Of a stretch of DNA of 64,000 bases, positions 35,565-47,070 are shown piece after piece. The DNA comes from Gonocerus acuteangulatus (lineage: Eukaryota > Arthropoda > Insecta > Hemiptera > Coreidae), in NCBI GenBank assembly GCA_946811695.1, contig OX328131.1, positions 6,841,326 through 6,905,325 on the forward strand, written 5' to 3'. Made by a program: the position numbers and the translations under genes. Under the pieces are notes generated by a model, which was not told where the DNA came from, made no database searches, and worked only from the letters and a program-made list of their open reading frames with translations. Every line of letters begins with the position of its first letter. Position 1 is the stretch's first letter.

Positions 35565-36179
35565 GGGCCTCCATGTCAATTCAACCAATGAAAGTACTGT
35601 TTACAACCTGACCCTCTTAGATTTTTTTTGAAATTTTGAATCTTAATAGCTCTAACAACTCCTTGAATGGTAAAATTTAAAAAAAAAAAAATTATCTGTT
35701 TCCGTTTTTTTAGTATTAATTTTCAAAGTACTGAAAACCCGCCTTTTTTTGGTCAACTGGAAAATGTTAATTCCTTGGTAGAGTGAGTTCTGTTCTAGCT
35801 AGAACAGTCAGCATAGTCTCATTGTTTAGCTACTTATATGGACTTTAATTTGATATACAACAAGCCCAACTTATTACAAATTTTACTTTTAAAAAAAATT
35901 GCGAAAACTTGTACGTAACGGTTTTCGAAAAACTGTACTTTTAAAATTCTGAAAAAAATATATTTGAATCTTCAGTTCATTGACTACTTATGCTGTTAGT
36001 TACATTATGGGATGGGAACGGGACCATTTTATAACATAATTTTGACTTCATAATTGTCACTGCGTAGTTGGTAAAAATATGGTGAGTGGTGAATATTTGT
36101 ATTGTAAATTCCGCAATAAGCATCCCTGATCAAAATTTGAATTTTTTTCAGACAGAACTAAAATTAAAGGGGAGACTTG

Positions 36180-36210
<31 letters not shown>

Positions 36211-37690
36211 ACCGGAACCCAGAAATTGCACCCTTTCATTCCTTTAACTAAGAAAAAAATTAAGACTCAACTTTACTCGAACTTCAATAAAAGTGAAATT
36301 GAACTGGTGGGTAACTGATTTAGACACAGATCCAGTAGCCTTTAATGAAAAAATATGTGGTAGTTTTATTGCCTCAACAAAAATGAGGAGATGGATGAAA
36401 TAAAATTTAATATCCAACATGTCTCAAAATTTCATTTTTCAAAAAATGTTTTGAAAATTTGTACAAAACGATTTTTGAAAAACTTTACTTTTAAAATTCT
36501 GAATATATTTCAATCTTCAGTTTATTGACTACATATGCTGTTAGTTGCATTATGGGAACATTTTACAACATCATTTTTAGCCTTCAATGAAAAAATATGT
36601 GGTGGTTTTAATGCCTGTGAAAATGACAACCAGTGGTAGCTGGCATGCGTACTCAACAAATTACACAGTTTAAATATATTATCACAATAGCACAAAAATG
36701 GATATGACCGTTTATTAAATGTTATAAATGTTTTTTTGTTTTTTCCCATTGCCACCCCATAATAAAACCAGCATCATTTGTAGTCTAAAATTATGTAAAA
36801 CATTTTTTGAAAAATGAAATTTGTAATAATTGAGACATGTTGGATACTAAATTTTATTTCATCCATCTCCTAATTTTTGTTGAGGCAATGAAACTACCAC
36901 ATATTTTTTCATTAAATGCTACTGTGTCTGTGTCTAAATGAGTTACCTACCAGTTAAATTTTACTTTTATTGAAGTTCGAGTAAAGTTGAGTCTTAATTT
37001 TTTTCTTAGTTAAAGGAATGAAAGGGTGCAATTTCTGGGTTCCGGTAATTTTTTTTTTTTTTTTTTTTTCTTTTTTTTTTTTTCAAGTCTCCCCTTTAAT
37101 TTTAGTTCTGTCTGAAAAAAATTCAAATTTTGATCAGGGATGCTTATTGCGGAATTTACAATACAAATATTCATCACTCACCATATTTTTACCAACTACG
37201 CAGTGACTATTACAAAGTCAAAATGATGTTATAAAATGGTCCCGTTCCCATCCCATAATGAAACAAACAGCATATTTAGTCAATGAACTGAAGATTCAAT
37301 TTTTTTTTTTTTTTTCAGAATTTTAAAAGTACAGTTTTTCGAAAACCGTTACGTACAAGTTTTCGAAATTTTTTTGAAAAGTAAAATTTGTAATAAGTTG
37401 GTCATGTTGTATATCAAATTAAAGTCCATTTAATTAGCTAAACAATGAGCCTATGCTGACTGTTCTAGCTAGAATAGAACTTAATCTACCTAGCAATAAA
37501 CATTTTCCAGTTGACCAAAAAAAGGCGGGTTTCAATACTTTGAAAATTAATACTAAAAAAACGGAAACAGATAAAAATGTTTAAAAAATTGTTTTTGGTT
37601 ATTTTTTGTTAGAGTAACCAACCTACCAAATTTTATTAAAATCCAAGAAGGTCGGGTTGTGACCCTTGTTGATTTAACATGGAATGACTC
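35565..37690. mobile_element. Large palindrome, about 1-kb arms
   Basis: The sequence from about 35565 is repeated in inverted orientation ending about 37690, centred near 36630. Examples: AACAGTCAGCATAG against CTATGCTGACTGTT, and GGGTGCAATTTCTGGGTTCC at 37024 against its complement near 36230. The arms differ by small indels and poly-A length. No transposase is seen; a foldback transposon or an inverted duplication are alternatives. Confidence 0.85.
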
Positions 37691-37756
37691 AGGCTTAAAT
37701 GAAACCTCTTAGGTGCTACCGCCATTAATTTACAGCTTTAATCCCTGGTGTGTATG

Positions 37757-37883
37757 ATGTGTCTGACAGACACGCGGGAAAGTTATGTAAAGTATGTTGG
37801 CAGCAGTGAGCATCTAGTATCTAGATGCTCACTGCTGCCAACAACCTTTACTGAAATTTCCCTCTTGTCTGTTAGACACTTTT
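37757..37883. repeat. Short hairpin with a perfect 22-bp stem
   Basis: GTTGGCAGCAGTGAGCATCT continues to CTAG, then a 3-nt loop, then the exact complement (37796-37842). Imperfect pairing extends outwards to about 37757 and 37883. The size is compatible with a small-RNA precursor, but also with a foldback MITE. Confidence 0.75.
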
Positions 37884-37899
37884 TGTATTTTCAGCACCT

Positions 37900-38825
37900 C
37901 TTAATAGTCCGAGAGCCAGCAACGCACTTTTCATGAAGTGTTTTATGCATCTTGAAATTTTGCTATAATGTACCTCTTGGATATATAAGAAGGTATATAT
38001 GTGTTTCCTGGACATACCTTGGAACACCAGGTACTGCGCATAGGGGAAAGGTACAAAAAAATATTTCCCAAAAATAGAGTTTTATTCAGAAGACAACTAT
38101 CTTTAATGTAAAATTAAGACAATTTTACAATGAATAATAAATATGGCAGACACTTTTAAGGGGTATAACACGTAAAAAAAAAAATAATAATTGTTTTTAT
38201 TCTCATATTAAATATTAAATGAGAGTTTTATTCGCGCTGCCATTAAAACCGGAACAGCTGTACAAGATCATGTGAGCAAGAATGAGAATGAGAGCACAGG
38301 GATCAACCACTGCGCGGTCGTGTCATACACTCTTACGGTTACGCGCAGTGTATTCCAGTCTATCATAGCCAACATTTATTTTTATGTTTCCTGGTAATTA
38401 AACCCCACAAAAGTGTCTGCCCTTTTGCAATTATTTTCAAATGTGTTTATTGAAGACGCTGTTTAAATCGCAGCGTGAATAAAGCACTTCATTTAATATT
38501 AAAAATAAAAACGAGGTACTTTTTCTTTTTTTTTTAAATTTACATTTTAACACCCTTAAAAGTGCCTGCTTTATTTATTATTAATTTGAAAATTGCCTTA
38601 ATTTGCCATTTTTTTCATTAATAATAGTTGGCTTCTGAATAAAACTCTACTTTTGGGCAATATTGTTTTGCACCTTTCCCCTATGCGCAGTACCTGATGT
38701 TCCAAGGTATGTCCAGGAAACACATATATACCTTCTTATATATCCAAGAGGTACATTATAGAAAAATTTCAGGGTGCATAAAACACTTCATGAAAAGTGC
38801 ATTGCTGGCTCTCGGTCTATAAGGC
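37900..38825. mobile_element. Foldback element, about 930 bp
   Basis: Arms include GTCCGAGAGCCAGCAACGCA (left) and TGCATTGCTGGCTCTCGG (right), and GGACATACCTTGGAACACCA against a matching inverted segment at 38695-38720. Pairing continues almost to the centre near 38360. No ORF. Confidence 0.8.
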
Positions 38826-39027
38826 AGGGCAATGTCTAGATGATTATTTTAATCATGGCTACTTCAGAACAGCTGTGGATAACCTATATTTATTTAATTT
38901 AATGTAAACATCCCTTTAAAAAAAATACAATTAGAGTTTGAACATATGCAAAGATAATACAAGTTTGTTTATTTATATTCCTTTTTTTTTTAATTATTTT
39001 ATTTTTTTTTATTTTTTCAGGAAAATT

Positions 39028-40239
39028 ATGAAGGAGAAAGAAAAAGTCAAGTGCTCAGACTGTGATAAATATTTCAGGGATCGATATAATTCCTGGAGGC
39101 ACTACCTTCGAGCTCATGTACCATCGAAGGAAAAACAAACAAATCCTAAACCTGCAAAACCGAAACCTGTTTGCTCGCATTGTGGGCAGGTTTTTTATAA
39201 AAACGGTAATCTCAAGCGGCACACAAATCTATGCAAAAAAATTAAGTCTCGCTTAGCGAATTGCGAGGAATTTAAATTTTCTGATATGTATGCTTTCGAG
39301 GAATGGAAACGAAAAATAGAAGGAGAAACACACGCTCGCTTTGTTAGGAAGTCTCATTACAAATTACAGAATGGATGTTATCGATCGAAGTTTTCGTGCC
39401 ATCGAAGTGGTTTTTTTAAATCGCAAGGTAATAATGTAAGGCGTTTAAAATCACTGGGAAGCAACAAAATTAATGCTATTTGTCCTGCAAAAATAATAGC
39501 TATTGTCAATTCTGAAGGAAAAGTTGAAGTATCATTTTTCCCGAAACACAACGGTCATACTATGGAGCTAGAAAGAATAGCTTTGACGAAAGATGAAAGA
39601 GCAAAGATTGCGGAAAAAATAGCAAAGAAAATCCCATTTAAAGAAATTCTGAATGATTTAAAGAATTCTTCCGATTCAGAATTTAAAAGACTTCACCTTT
39701 TGACTAAAAAGGATTTACGTAATATAAAAAAAGAATTCAACATAAAGAATACTTTATCATATTCGTGTGACATAAATTTCTTGTTGAACGACCTACCAGA
39801 AGTAGAAAGCAACAATGCAGAGCCTTTAGAATTTATAGCCAAAACTACGCCACTGGAGTTGATCTCTGTTCAACAAGACATAACCAATGCTTTAGACTCT
39901 GCTCCTGTAGCAATGAATAGCACGGCCGAAATCACAGATTCTCCGATTACCCAACCAACAATCCCTCCTGAAATACATCAGTCCACATTCATTATAGAAG
40001 TTCCGTATGCTGTCGACGTCACACAGCAATCGTTGAATGGAGCTGAAGCTTCTTCTAAAGGCATTAATACTGTGGAGAGCATGAAAGAAGAAATGAGGAA
40101 AGAATTCGAGCTGGTTTTGAATTCGATTCAAAATGACGAGCAAGCACACAACGGAAAAAAGTGGGTTTATGCTTTCCATTCATTTGTTCATTCGACACAT
40201 TTTCCCTTGCCATTAAGCACTGATGTGGGAATTAGTTAA
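39028..40239 (+). CDS. C2H2 / FAR1-like zinc-finger protein, single exon
   Basis: 403 codons. Two N-terminal C2H2-type fingers (about residues 7-33 and 51-74: C-x2-C-x12-H-x4-H, then C-x2-C-x12-H-x4-C) are followed by a domain (about 85-270) with F-S-C-H-R-S-G, N-A-I-C-P-A-K and H-N-G-H-T. That is the cysteine/histidine pattern of WRKY-GCM1/FAR1-type fingers found in MULE transposases and their arthropod relatives, ending in L-H-L-L-T-K-K-D-L-R-N-I. The tail is acidic and low-complexity. I start at 39028 because the upstream in-frame stretch translates a polypyrimidine tract ending in a splice acceptor (TTTTTTCAG at 39012-39020), so an upstream exon is likely. No MULE catalytic domain is seen: a domesticated transposon gene or a non-autonomous element ORF. 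Confidence 0.75.
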   Translation: MKEKEKVKCSDCDKYFRDRYNSWRHYLRAHVPSKEKQTNPKPAKPKPVCSHCGQVFYKNGNLKRHTNLCKKIKSRLANCEEFKFSDMYAFEEWKRKIEGETHARFVRKSHYKLQNGCYRSKFSCHRSGFFKSQGNNVRRLKSLGSNKINAICPAKIIAIVNSEGKVEVSFFPKHNGHTMELERIALTKDERAKIAEKIAKKIPFKEILNDLKNSSDSEFKRLHLLTKKDLRNIKKEFNIKNTLSYSCDINFLLNDLPEVESNNAEPLEFIAKTTPLELISVQQDITNALDSAPVAMNSTAEITDSPITQPTIPPEIHQSTFIIEVPYAVDVTQQSLNGAEASSKGINTVESMKEEMRKEFELVLNSIQNDEQAHNGKKWVYAFHSFVHSTHFPLPLSTDVGIS

Positions 40240-40559
40240 TTTTATTTTTGGGTGTGTTTCCTGTTTATTATTTCTTTGAGTCTGTAATAACTGTTATAAA
40301 GCAGATACAAAAGAGTGAACTAATTAATTGGGCTTCTATCATTAGCTGTAGCTTAATAACAAGTATGGACTGAAGAATTAGGTCACTCCAAGGAGGTGCT
40401 GGCAGTATACACTGTGGGAAATAGGATTTGAAATGATGATTCATGGCACAATATCCCGAAAGGCTAACGGTCCAAAACCTCAAGGAAGACCAATGGTGTA
40501 GTACAGGATAGGATCAGGATTTAATGGCGATCAACACGTTGGTTATTACCACCAGCGGC

Positions 40560-43500
40560 CATGTTGGTGTAGTACATCTAGGAAGAATAATGGCACAATA
40601 CCTCCAGGAAGAGTAAAGGTGCAATACTATTTGGAAAAATAACAGTGCAATATCTCTAGGAAGGCTAATGGGGTAATACCTTTAGGAAGAGTAATGGCGC
40701 AATACCTCTAGGAAAGCTAATGGTGTAATACATCTGGGAAGAATAATGGTGCAATATCTCTAGGAAGAGTAATGGTGCAATACCTCTAGGAAAGCTAATA
40801 TTGTAATACATCTGGGAAGAATAATGGTGCAATATCTCTAGGAAGGCTAATGTTGTAATACATCTGGGAAGAATAATGGTACAATACCTTTAGGAAGGCT
40901 AATGGTGAAATAAATCAGGGAAGAATAATGGTGCAATACCTTTAGGCAAGCTAATGGTGTAATACCTCTAGGAAGAGTAATGGTGCAATACCTCTAGGAA
41001 GGCTAATGGTGTAATACATCTGGGAAGAATAATGGTGCAATACCTTTAGGAAGGCTAATGGTGTAATAAATCGGGGAAGAATAATGGTGCAATATCTCTA
41101 GAAAGGCTTTTTTTTTTTTTTTTTTCATATATATCTTTATTTGAAAATTATACAATACAATAACATATTTTTTATAATTCTTTTGTTCATGATAGAGTCA
41201 TGATGTATCGGTAGGAAAAAAAAAAGAAAAAAGCCCAGTGGCCAAAACCTGTCAGTTAGGAATTTACAGAGATATTTACATTTGATTTTTTGTATGGCTA
41301 TTTACAATATTTACATTTGTAATGTTTACATTTTACAGGCTTAGTTTACAACAGGTCTCTTGGCCATTTGCGCTTAAGGCGACTGTGAGGGTTACCGGGA
41401 ATGGTGCATGAGGATAACTTATTGATTAGGGGATTGTCGTGACTAGGCAAACGGGAGTGGAAGTTAAAATATCGGGTTTTGGATAGGGTCTGGACAAAGG
41501 GGATTTCTAGGTCGTTATGGATAGTGAGGTTTGAGACATAGAATGGAGCATTGACTATTTTACAGAGTATTTTGGATTGGAGAGATTGGATTCTGAGGAT
41601 ATTGGATCGCTTGGCACACCCCCAAACTTCCAAGCCATACGTCCAGGTGGGTTGGAGTATTGTAGTGTATATCCGTCTCTTGTTCTGTAAAGATAATTTT
41701 GAGTGAGAGTCTAGTAGTCTGTTTAGTAGTCGAAAACGTCTGTTTGTTTCCTGTCTTTTCTTTTGTATGTGTTGGCTCCAGGTAAGTCGTTTGTCAAGGG
41801 TAAGTCCTAGGTAGGTAACTTGGTTTTTTTCACAGATTTCACTTTGGTAAAGATTGAAAGAAGGGCATTTGGATCGTCGAAGAGTGAATGTTATGTGGGA
41901 GGATTTTTCAGGGTTGACTTTAATCCGCCATTTTATGAACCATGGTTCAAGCAGTTGGAGATGGGATTGAAGGTGTTTGGACGCAAGTAAAGGATCAGAA
42001 TTGGACGAGAGGATGGCTGTATCGTCAGCAAAAGTGAAGAGTCTTGTGGAATCATGGGTGGGCATGTCGGCAGAGTACACAAGGAATAAGATAGGACTTA
42101 GGATGCCGCCTTGTGGAACACCAGCAAGCTGAGGAAAGAAGGAAGACAGAGATGATCCGAACGATACGTTGAATGATCTGTCGGAAAGATAGGAATTTAT
42201 TATTAGGTAGTAGGTCGAGGGGAGGATTTTTTTGAGTTTGAAAAGCAAGCCCTGTTGCCACTCCCGATCAAATGCTTGAGCGATATCAAGGAATACACAA
42301 TATATAAGCAATACTTCTTTTGCTCAAAGGAAGAGGATATTGAGTCAACTATTCTGTGACATTGGTGAATCGTGGAATGGGATATTCGAAACCCAAATTG
42401 GTGGGAAGGGAGGCAGGGTTCAAGAATTGGGATTAGACGTTTAAGGAGAAGCTTTTCGAGGATTTTTCCCATAATGGGAAGGAGGGAGATCGGGCGATAG
42501 GACGAAGGATAATTTGCAGGTTTTTTGGGTTTGTGGATCATTTTAATGGTTGATAATTTCCAGGAATTGGGAAAGTAGGTTGTTCTGAGGACTGCGTTAT
42601 ATATATAGGTTAGGAATAGGATAGCTTTTTTAGGTAGGCGTTTAAGGATTAAGGGGGTGATAAGATCGGGTCCTGGTGCTTTGCAGATTTTTAGTTTGTG
42701 GACAGCTAAGGATACTTCATGAGGATGCAAGGAAGAAGGAAGAGGAGAAAGCGGTAAGGCTGAGTCTAGGAATTCTTCTACATTTGAAGAATGGATAGGC
42801 TTTTGAATGGATTCGTGGGGACGGAATACTTGGGAAAAGTGGGATGCAAAAGTTTCGGAAATTTCGGTATCTGTTTTAGCCCAGCTGTTATCATCTCGAC
42901 GGAGAGGATGTGATGGATTGGGGTGGGATAGAATTCGTTTAGTGGCTGTCCATAGGGATTTGTCGTCGGGAGTAAGTTTTTGAGTGTATTCAGCGAATTT
43001 GTTGTTAAAGTGTTTGTGTAGTTCGTATTGTAGTTGTCTTGTCAGTTGGTTGAGGCGTGTCTTGTCAGATGGATATCGTGTGGTTTGCCATATTCTTCTG
43101 GCTCTGTTTTTTTCGGTTCGAAGGAATTGTATCTGATCGGGGAAATAGGTTACTGGAGGTGATCTATGAGGGCATTTCTTAGTGGAAATAAGGAGTCCAG
43201 TCTGAATGTCTGTAGTCAGTTTGTTTATGGCTGTGTCAATATCATGTTTAGTCTTAAGAGGGATGTTTAGGTTTAGAGGAATTTAGGGAGGATTGAAATG
43301 AGCACCAATCAACTGTCTAGAAAGGCTAATGGGGTAATACCTCTAGGAAGAGTAATAGTGCAATACCTTTAGGAAAGCTAATGGTGTAATACCTCAAGGA
43401 AGAGTAATGGAGCAATTCCTCTAGGAAGGCAAATGGTGTAATACATCTGGAAAGAATAATGGTGCAATACATTTAGGAAGGCTAATGGGGTAATACCTCT

Positions 43501-44160
43501 AGGAAGAGTAATAGTGCAATACCTCTAGGAAGAGTAATGGTGCAATTCCTCTAGGAAGGCTAATGGTGTAATACATCATCATCATCATGGTGGCTGGAAA
43601 AATAATTGTGTAATATATCCGGGAAGATTAATGGTCCAATGACATTAGGAAGAATAATGTTGCAATACCTCTGGGAAGGCTAATGGTGCAATACTTCCAG
43701 GAAGACCATTGGTGCAATATATCTTTGAAGAACAATGGTACAATACCTCTAGGTAGAGTAATGTTGTTTTACCTCTTGGAAGAGTATTGGTGCAATACTG
43801 TTAGGAAGGCTAATGGTGCAATGCCTCTAGGAAGGCTAAAGATGCAATACCTCTAGGAAGAGTATTGGCGCAGTACCGTTAGGAAGGCTAATGGTGCAAT
43901 ATGCTTAGGAAGAATAATGATGCAATACCTCTAGGTCGAGTATGTTGCATTACCTCTAAGAAGGCTAATGGTGCAATACCTCTAGGAAGGCTAAAGATGC
44001 AATACCTCTAGGAAGAGTATTGGCGCAATACCGTTAGGAAGGCTAATGGTGCAATATGCTTAGGAAGAATAATGATGCAATACCTCTAGGACGAGTATGT
44101 TGCATTACCTTTAAGAAGGCTAATGGTGCAATACCTCCAGAGAAACTAATAATCTAATAA
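40560..44160. repeat. 26-bp minisatellite, interrupted by a LINE
   Basis: Dozens of imperfect copies of GGAAGAGTAATGGTGCAATA followed by CCTCTA, covering 40560-41108 and 43316-44160. It reads as one array of about 1.4 kb split by the LINE at 41109-43315. Copies alternate between AGAATAATGGTGCAATA and GGCTAATGGTGTAATA types. Confidence 0.95.
41109..43315 (-). pseudogene. 5'-truncated Jockey-type LINE with perfect TSD
   Basis: Runs on the minus strand from 43315 to a 3' poly-A (T-run at 41109-41125). It is flanked by the 12-bp duplication TCTAGAAAGGCT (41097-41108 and 43316-43327). Coding from about 43280 covers the endonuclease-RT linker, then RT with N-Y-P-S-S-Y-R-P-I-S-L-L, A-G-V-P-Q-G-G-I-L-S-P and F-A-D-D-T-A, then the C-terminal region to a stop at 41346. 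One frameshift near 42260-42310 separates the two RT parts. The motif set is that of the Jockey clade. Confidence 0.93.
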
Positions 44161-45270
44161 AACTAGAAAGGCTAGGGTGGAAATTCAGGATAGGTTTAGC
44201 ACCCGAATGTGAAACTATTCGAGTAATAAAGACATGCTAATTGTAAACCTGTTTTATTTATTGATCTTTTGCCAACTTATTTATTGATGTAAATCAAGAG
44301 TAAAATAAAAAAATAGCTAATAATCTTATCAATCCTGTAACTTTATTTTATACCATTTACTAGTTATCACTTTCTTAGCTCTTTGGACAGAAATATTGGA
44401 TGAATATGTCTGGTCTGCATAAGAATAAATAAAAAAACACCTGATAAACAAGCATAATTTCATATGGTGGATAAATATTAAGAATTTTTTTTAATTAAAA
44501 AAAGCTTTAGCATTTCATTAGAATGGAATAGAAACAGTAAATGTTTTGTTTCCGTCTTCTGTAAACATGTAAACAAATATAAAATGAAATCTGAGAAACA
44601 AGATTTCAAGAGAATTATCAGTCGGCTGGTTGATGAACGGGAGAAATTGGCTTCCCATGGGGGATTAAATTGGACAGTGGAAAATATCTTCATATGCGAT
44701 ATTATAACAGAGGATGCAGATTTCTTTCGGGTTAATAGAATAGTGGATATTTTTAATTTAAAATTTAATATTGAAGTTACTGGCTATTCTTAGCTGTGCT
44801 CACAATTCACAAAAGGTAGCCCCATAGAGAGAAATCCAACGGGCAGACCTGGAGATAACAAAAGAAATATGTATGTGAATAGTTTGTTAAATATTAAACA
44901 GAACTAAATTGTAAATAACAGAGCATATTTATTATCAGGGTCATCTTATCTAATTGTTGGGGCTAAATATGATTACGTTGTATATAAAGCGGAACATTAA
45001 AGAGTTATTAGTGATAGTGGTTGATATCATCCGTAATAACATTAGTCTCATTTCCTTTAAAATTGTAAGTTTTATTTCTTCTTTATGTTATTTATTTATT
45101 TATTGTGTTCCGCTTTTCGGCGATAACACAACAATCAGTATCTTCTGAACGGTCTTGCTAGGAAATCAGCATGCTTGTATATGTAAGTGTATGTGTTAAG
45201 GTAGTGGGTATTGTAAATATAAATTAATATTCGTGGAAGCGTAATTTTCTAAAGACAACAGTGCCGAAAG
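44161..45270. other. Intergenic, one unexplained short ORF
   Basis: A 69-codon plus-strand ORF at 44584-44793 (with D-E-R-E-K-L-A-S-H-G-G-L-N-W) has protein-like composition but no family I recognise and no supporting splice sites. Nothing else is seen. Confidence 0.3.
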
Positions 45271-45273
45271 TCA

Positions 45274-45660
45274 TTAAATAAGTTCGTACAGTCCTGTGCT
45301 CCTGAAGTTTGTCAGTACAGTTTTTATATACTGGCTATCATTGCCTAAGAGCTCTTGCATATCATATGGCAGATTAATACTGTTTCTTCTGCGGCAGTCT
45401 GTCAGTAAATGTTTGACTGTAAGTTCCCAGTTACATATGTCACATATTGGTTACATATGTCACGTTCTTTATTTACACAGCCCATGGAATTTAGTTCTTT
45501 TGTTATTACAAAAAATTTCATGACTCCCAGGAATTTATATATTTCTATACTGTCCTGGTGTGCTTGAATGAACTCAGAATAGATATTCTTAAACAATATT
45601 TTGGATCCAAAAACAAAGCTCCTGTATTTCTGCTGTATTGATGTACTAATTGTATGCAAA
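45274..45660 (-). pseudogene. LINE C-terminal fragment
   Basis: The minus frame ending at TAA (45274-45276) contains C-D-I-C-N-W-E-L-T-V-K-H-L-L-T-D-C, a C-x2-C-x7-H-x4-C knuckle typical of LINE C-termini, preceded in another frame by degraded coding sequence. Highly 5'-truncated. Confidence 0.65.
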
Positions 45661-46140
45661 TTTATTAATATATAAACGACTCCAAAAGATTATGAATAAA
45701 TGGTTGTAGAGACGATGGGAGGAAGCTATTTCTGGTAGGGCTAACACAAAAACTCTGATAAACCAATTTCTTTCTCATTTTCACTGATAAACTCATTTTA
45801 TTCTAAAGAAAAACCAAAGAGAAATAGTTGGACTTGCAGGAACTACATCATCTTGGTGTGTTTTCATATGATAACTATACTCCCTTTTTGTGATTTGGAT
45901 TTCAAAGGAACAAAACTCAAAACACCATTTTATACGACTGAATAGATTCCATCAAGTTATTAATTATTTTAACCTAACAGATGATAAGCACTTAAATACA
46001 TGAAGTATAAAATTAATGCAGCACATTCTATGTATATAATATTTCTAAGCACGTTCCTCAGAAAGATGGTAAGTGTAAGTTGCATTTCTGAATAATTTGC
46101 TTAAAATAACCTATTTAAATACAAAGTATTTATCATTTAG

Positions 46141-46290
46141 AGGATGGGTATATGTATAGGTTACCACCCTTTTCTAGCCAGGATAGGGCTGATGCTTTTT
46201 CTTTATCCCCCAAAAAAAGCCACCACCCCTAGTTGGGATCAAACACACAGCACTAAGTGCTCACGCCTTAGGACTCATGTCCACTGCACC
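46141..46290 (-). mobile_element. SINE family C (tRNA-Ser-type)
   Basis: AGCCAGGATAGGGCTGATGC and the complement of box B are present; minus orientation with the head near 46285. Confidence 0.75.
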
Positions 46291-46301
46291 TCTTTATAAA
46301 T

Positions 46302-46604
46302 AAAAAAAAAAAAAAAAAAAATCAGTCCCGTAACAGGCTACAAGGGCCCAGAGGGGTAGATACTGTAGAGGTATCCGATTCTTCACCATATGGCCCACTA
46401 GGGAGATATGTGCTATGCTCCTGCCCTGATTTTTCCCTTTGCAGGTACCCATTAATTAATAAAGGCTGGGTGAGCTTAGGAACCCCAAGTCCAACCCTCA
46501 ACGATGACACTTGAAGATAAAAATCTTTAGTGCGTGGTTGGGTTTTTAACTCGGGTTCTCCAGTTCATTAGTCGAGTGCTCTACCACTGAGCTAACCTCG
46601 CCCC
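46302..46604 (-). mobile_element. SINE family A (tRNA-Ile-derived, poly-T tail)
   Basis: The minus-strand head GGGGCGAGGTTAGCTCAGTG lies at 46604. The 3' end GGGACTGATT runs into a T-run (plus-strand A-run 46302-46320). Confidence 0.85.
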
Positions 46605-46889
46605 TGACTCAATTAAAAATTGTTTATTTTGTTTGGATCTAGAGAAAACTCCCTAATTTAGTTTATGTTTTAAAACGCAAACATTTTTCTATTTAGATAC
46701 CCATGAAAAAGAGCTCTGTTTTTCAAACTCTTTGTCACTGTTGTAGATTGGATTTTTTGTGAATGGTGGTGCATTTATGAAAGTGCTATCCGATGTTTCT
46801 ATTGGCGCTTGCATTTGCCTTCCCGTGCTTTTAACACAATTACAGGGCTACAGAGGGGGGAGGTAGTAACCGCGCTAAAAGTTGTAGCC
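46605..46889. other. Intergenic, nothing recognised
   Basis: No feature seen other than possible decayed continuation of the muramidase copy to the right. Confidence 0.3.
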
Positions 46890-47070
46890 ATTAAGACTGG
46901 GAGATATCCACTAATATAAGGGGACATTAATTTCCTTGAGAAGTACAACCCACCAACACTGAAGAAGTGCAAACTCTGGATTGCACACTACACTAACAGC
47001 GCCAGTCCAAGACTTCCGTCCGGATGGAGTTCACGGGTGCTTTGACAGTATACGGACAGCAGATTAGGCC
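46890..47070 (+). pseudogene. Partial pseudogene of the GH25 muramidase
   Basis: About 180 bp align without gaps to 48984-49160 of the intact gene, including an identical block of about 70 bp starting CTGAAGAAGTGCAAACTCTG. Lesions include TAC to TAA and TGGCAA to TGACAG, both creating stops. About seven of the visible substitutions are CG to CA or TG. Same orientation, about 2.1 kb upstream, so it is a tandem duplicate fragment that has decayed. Confidence 0.9.

Noticed and set aside
38938..39027. N-terminal extension of the zinc-finger ORF
   Set aside because: It translates a polypyrimidine tract (poly-Phe/Tyr/Ile) ending in a splice acceptor, so it is probably intron.
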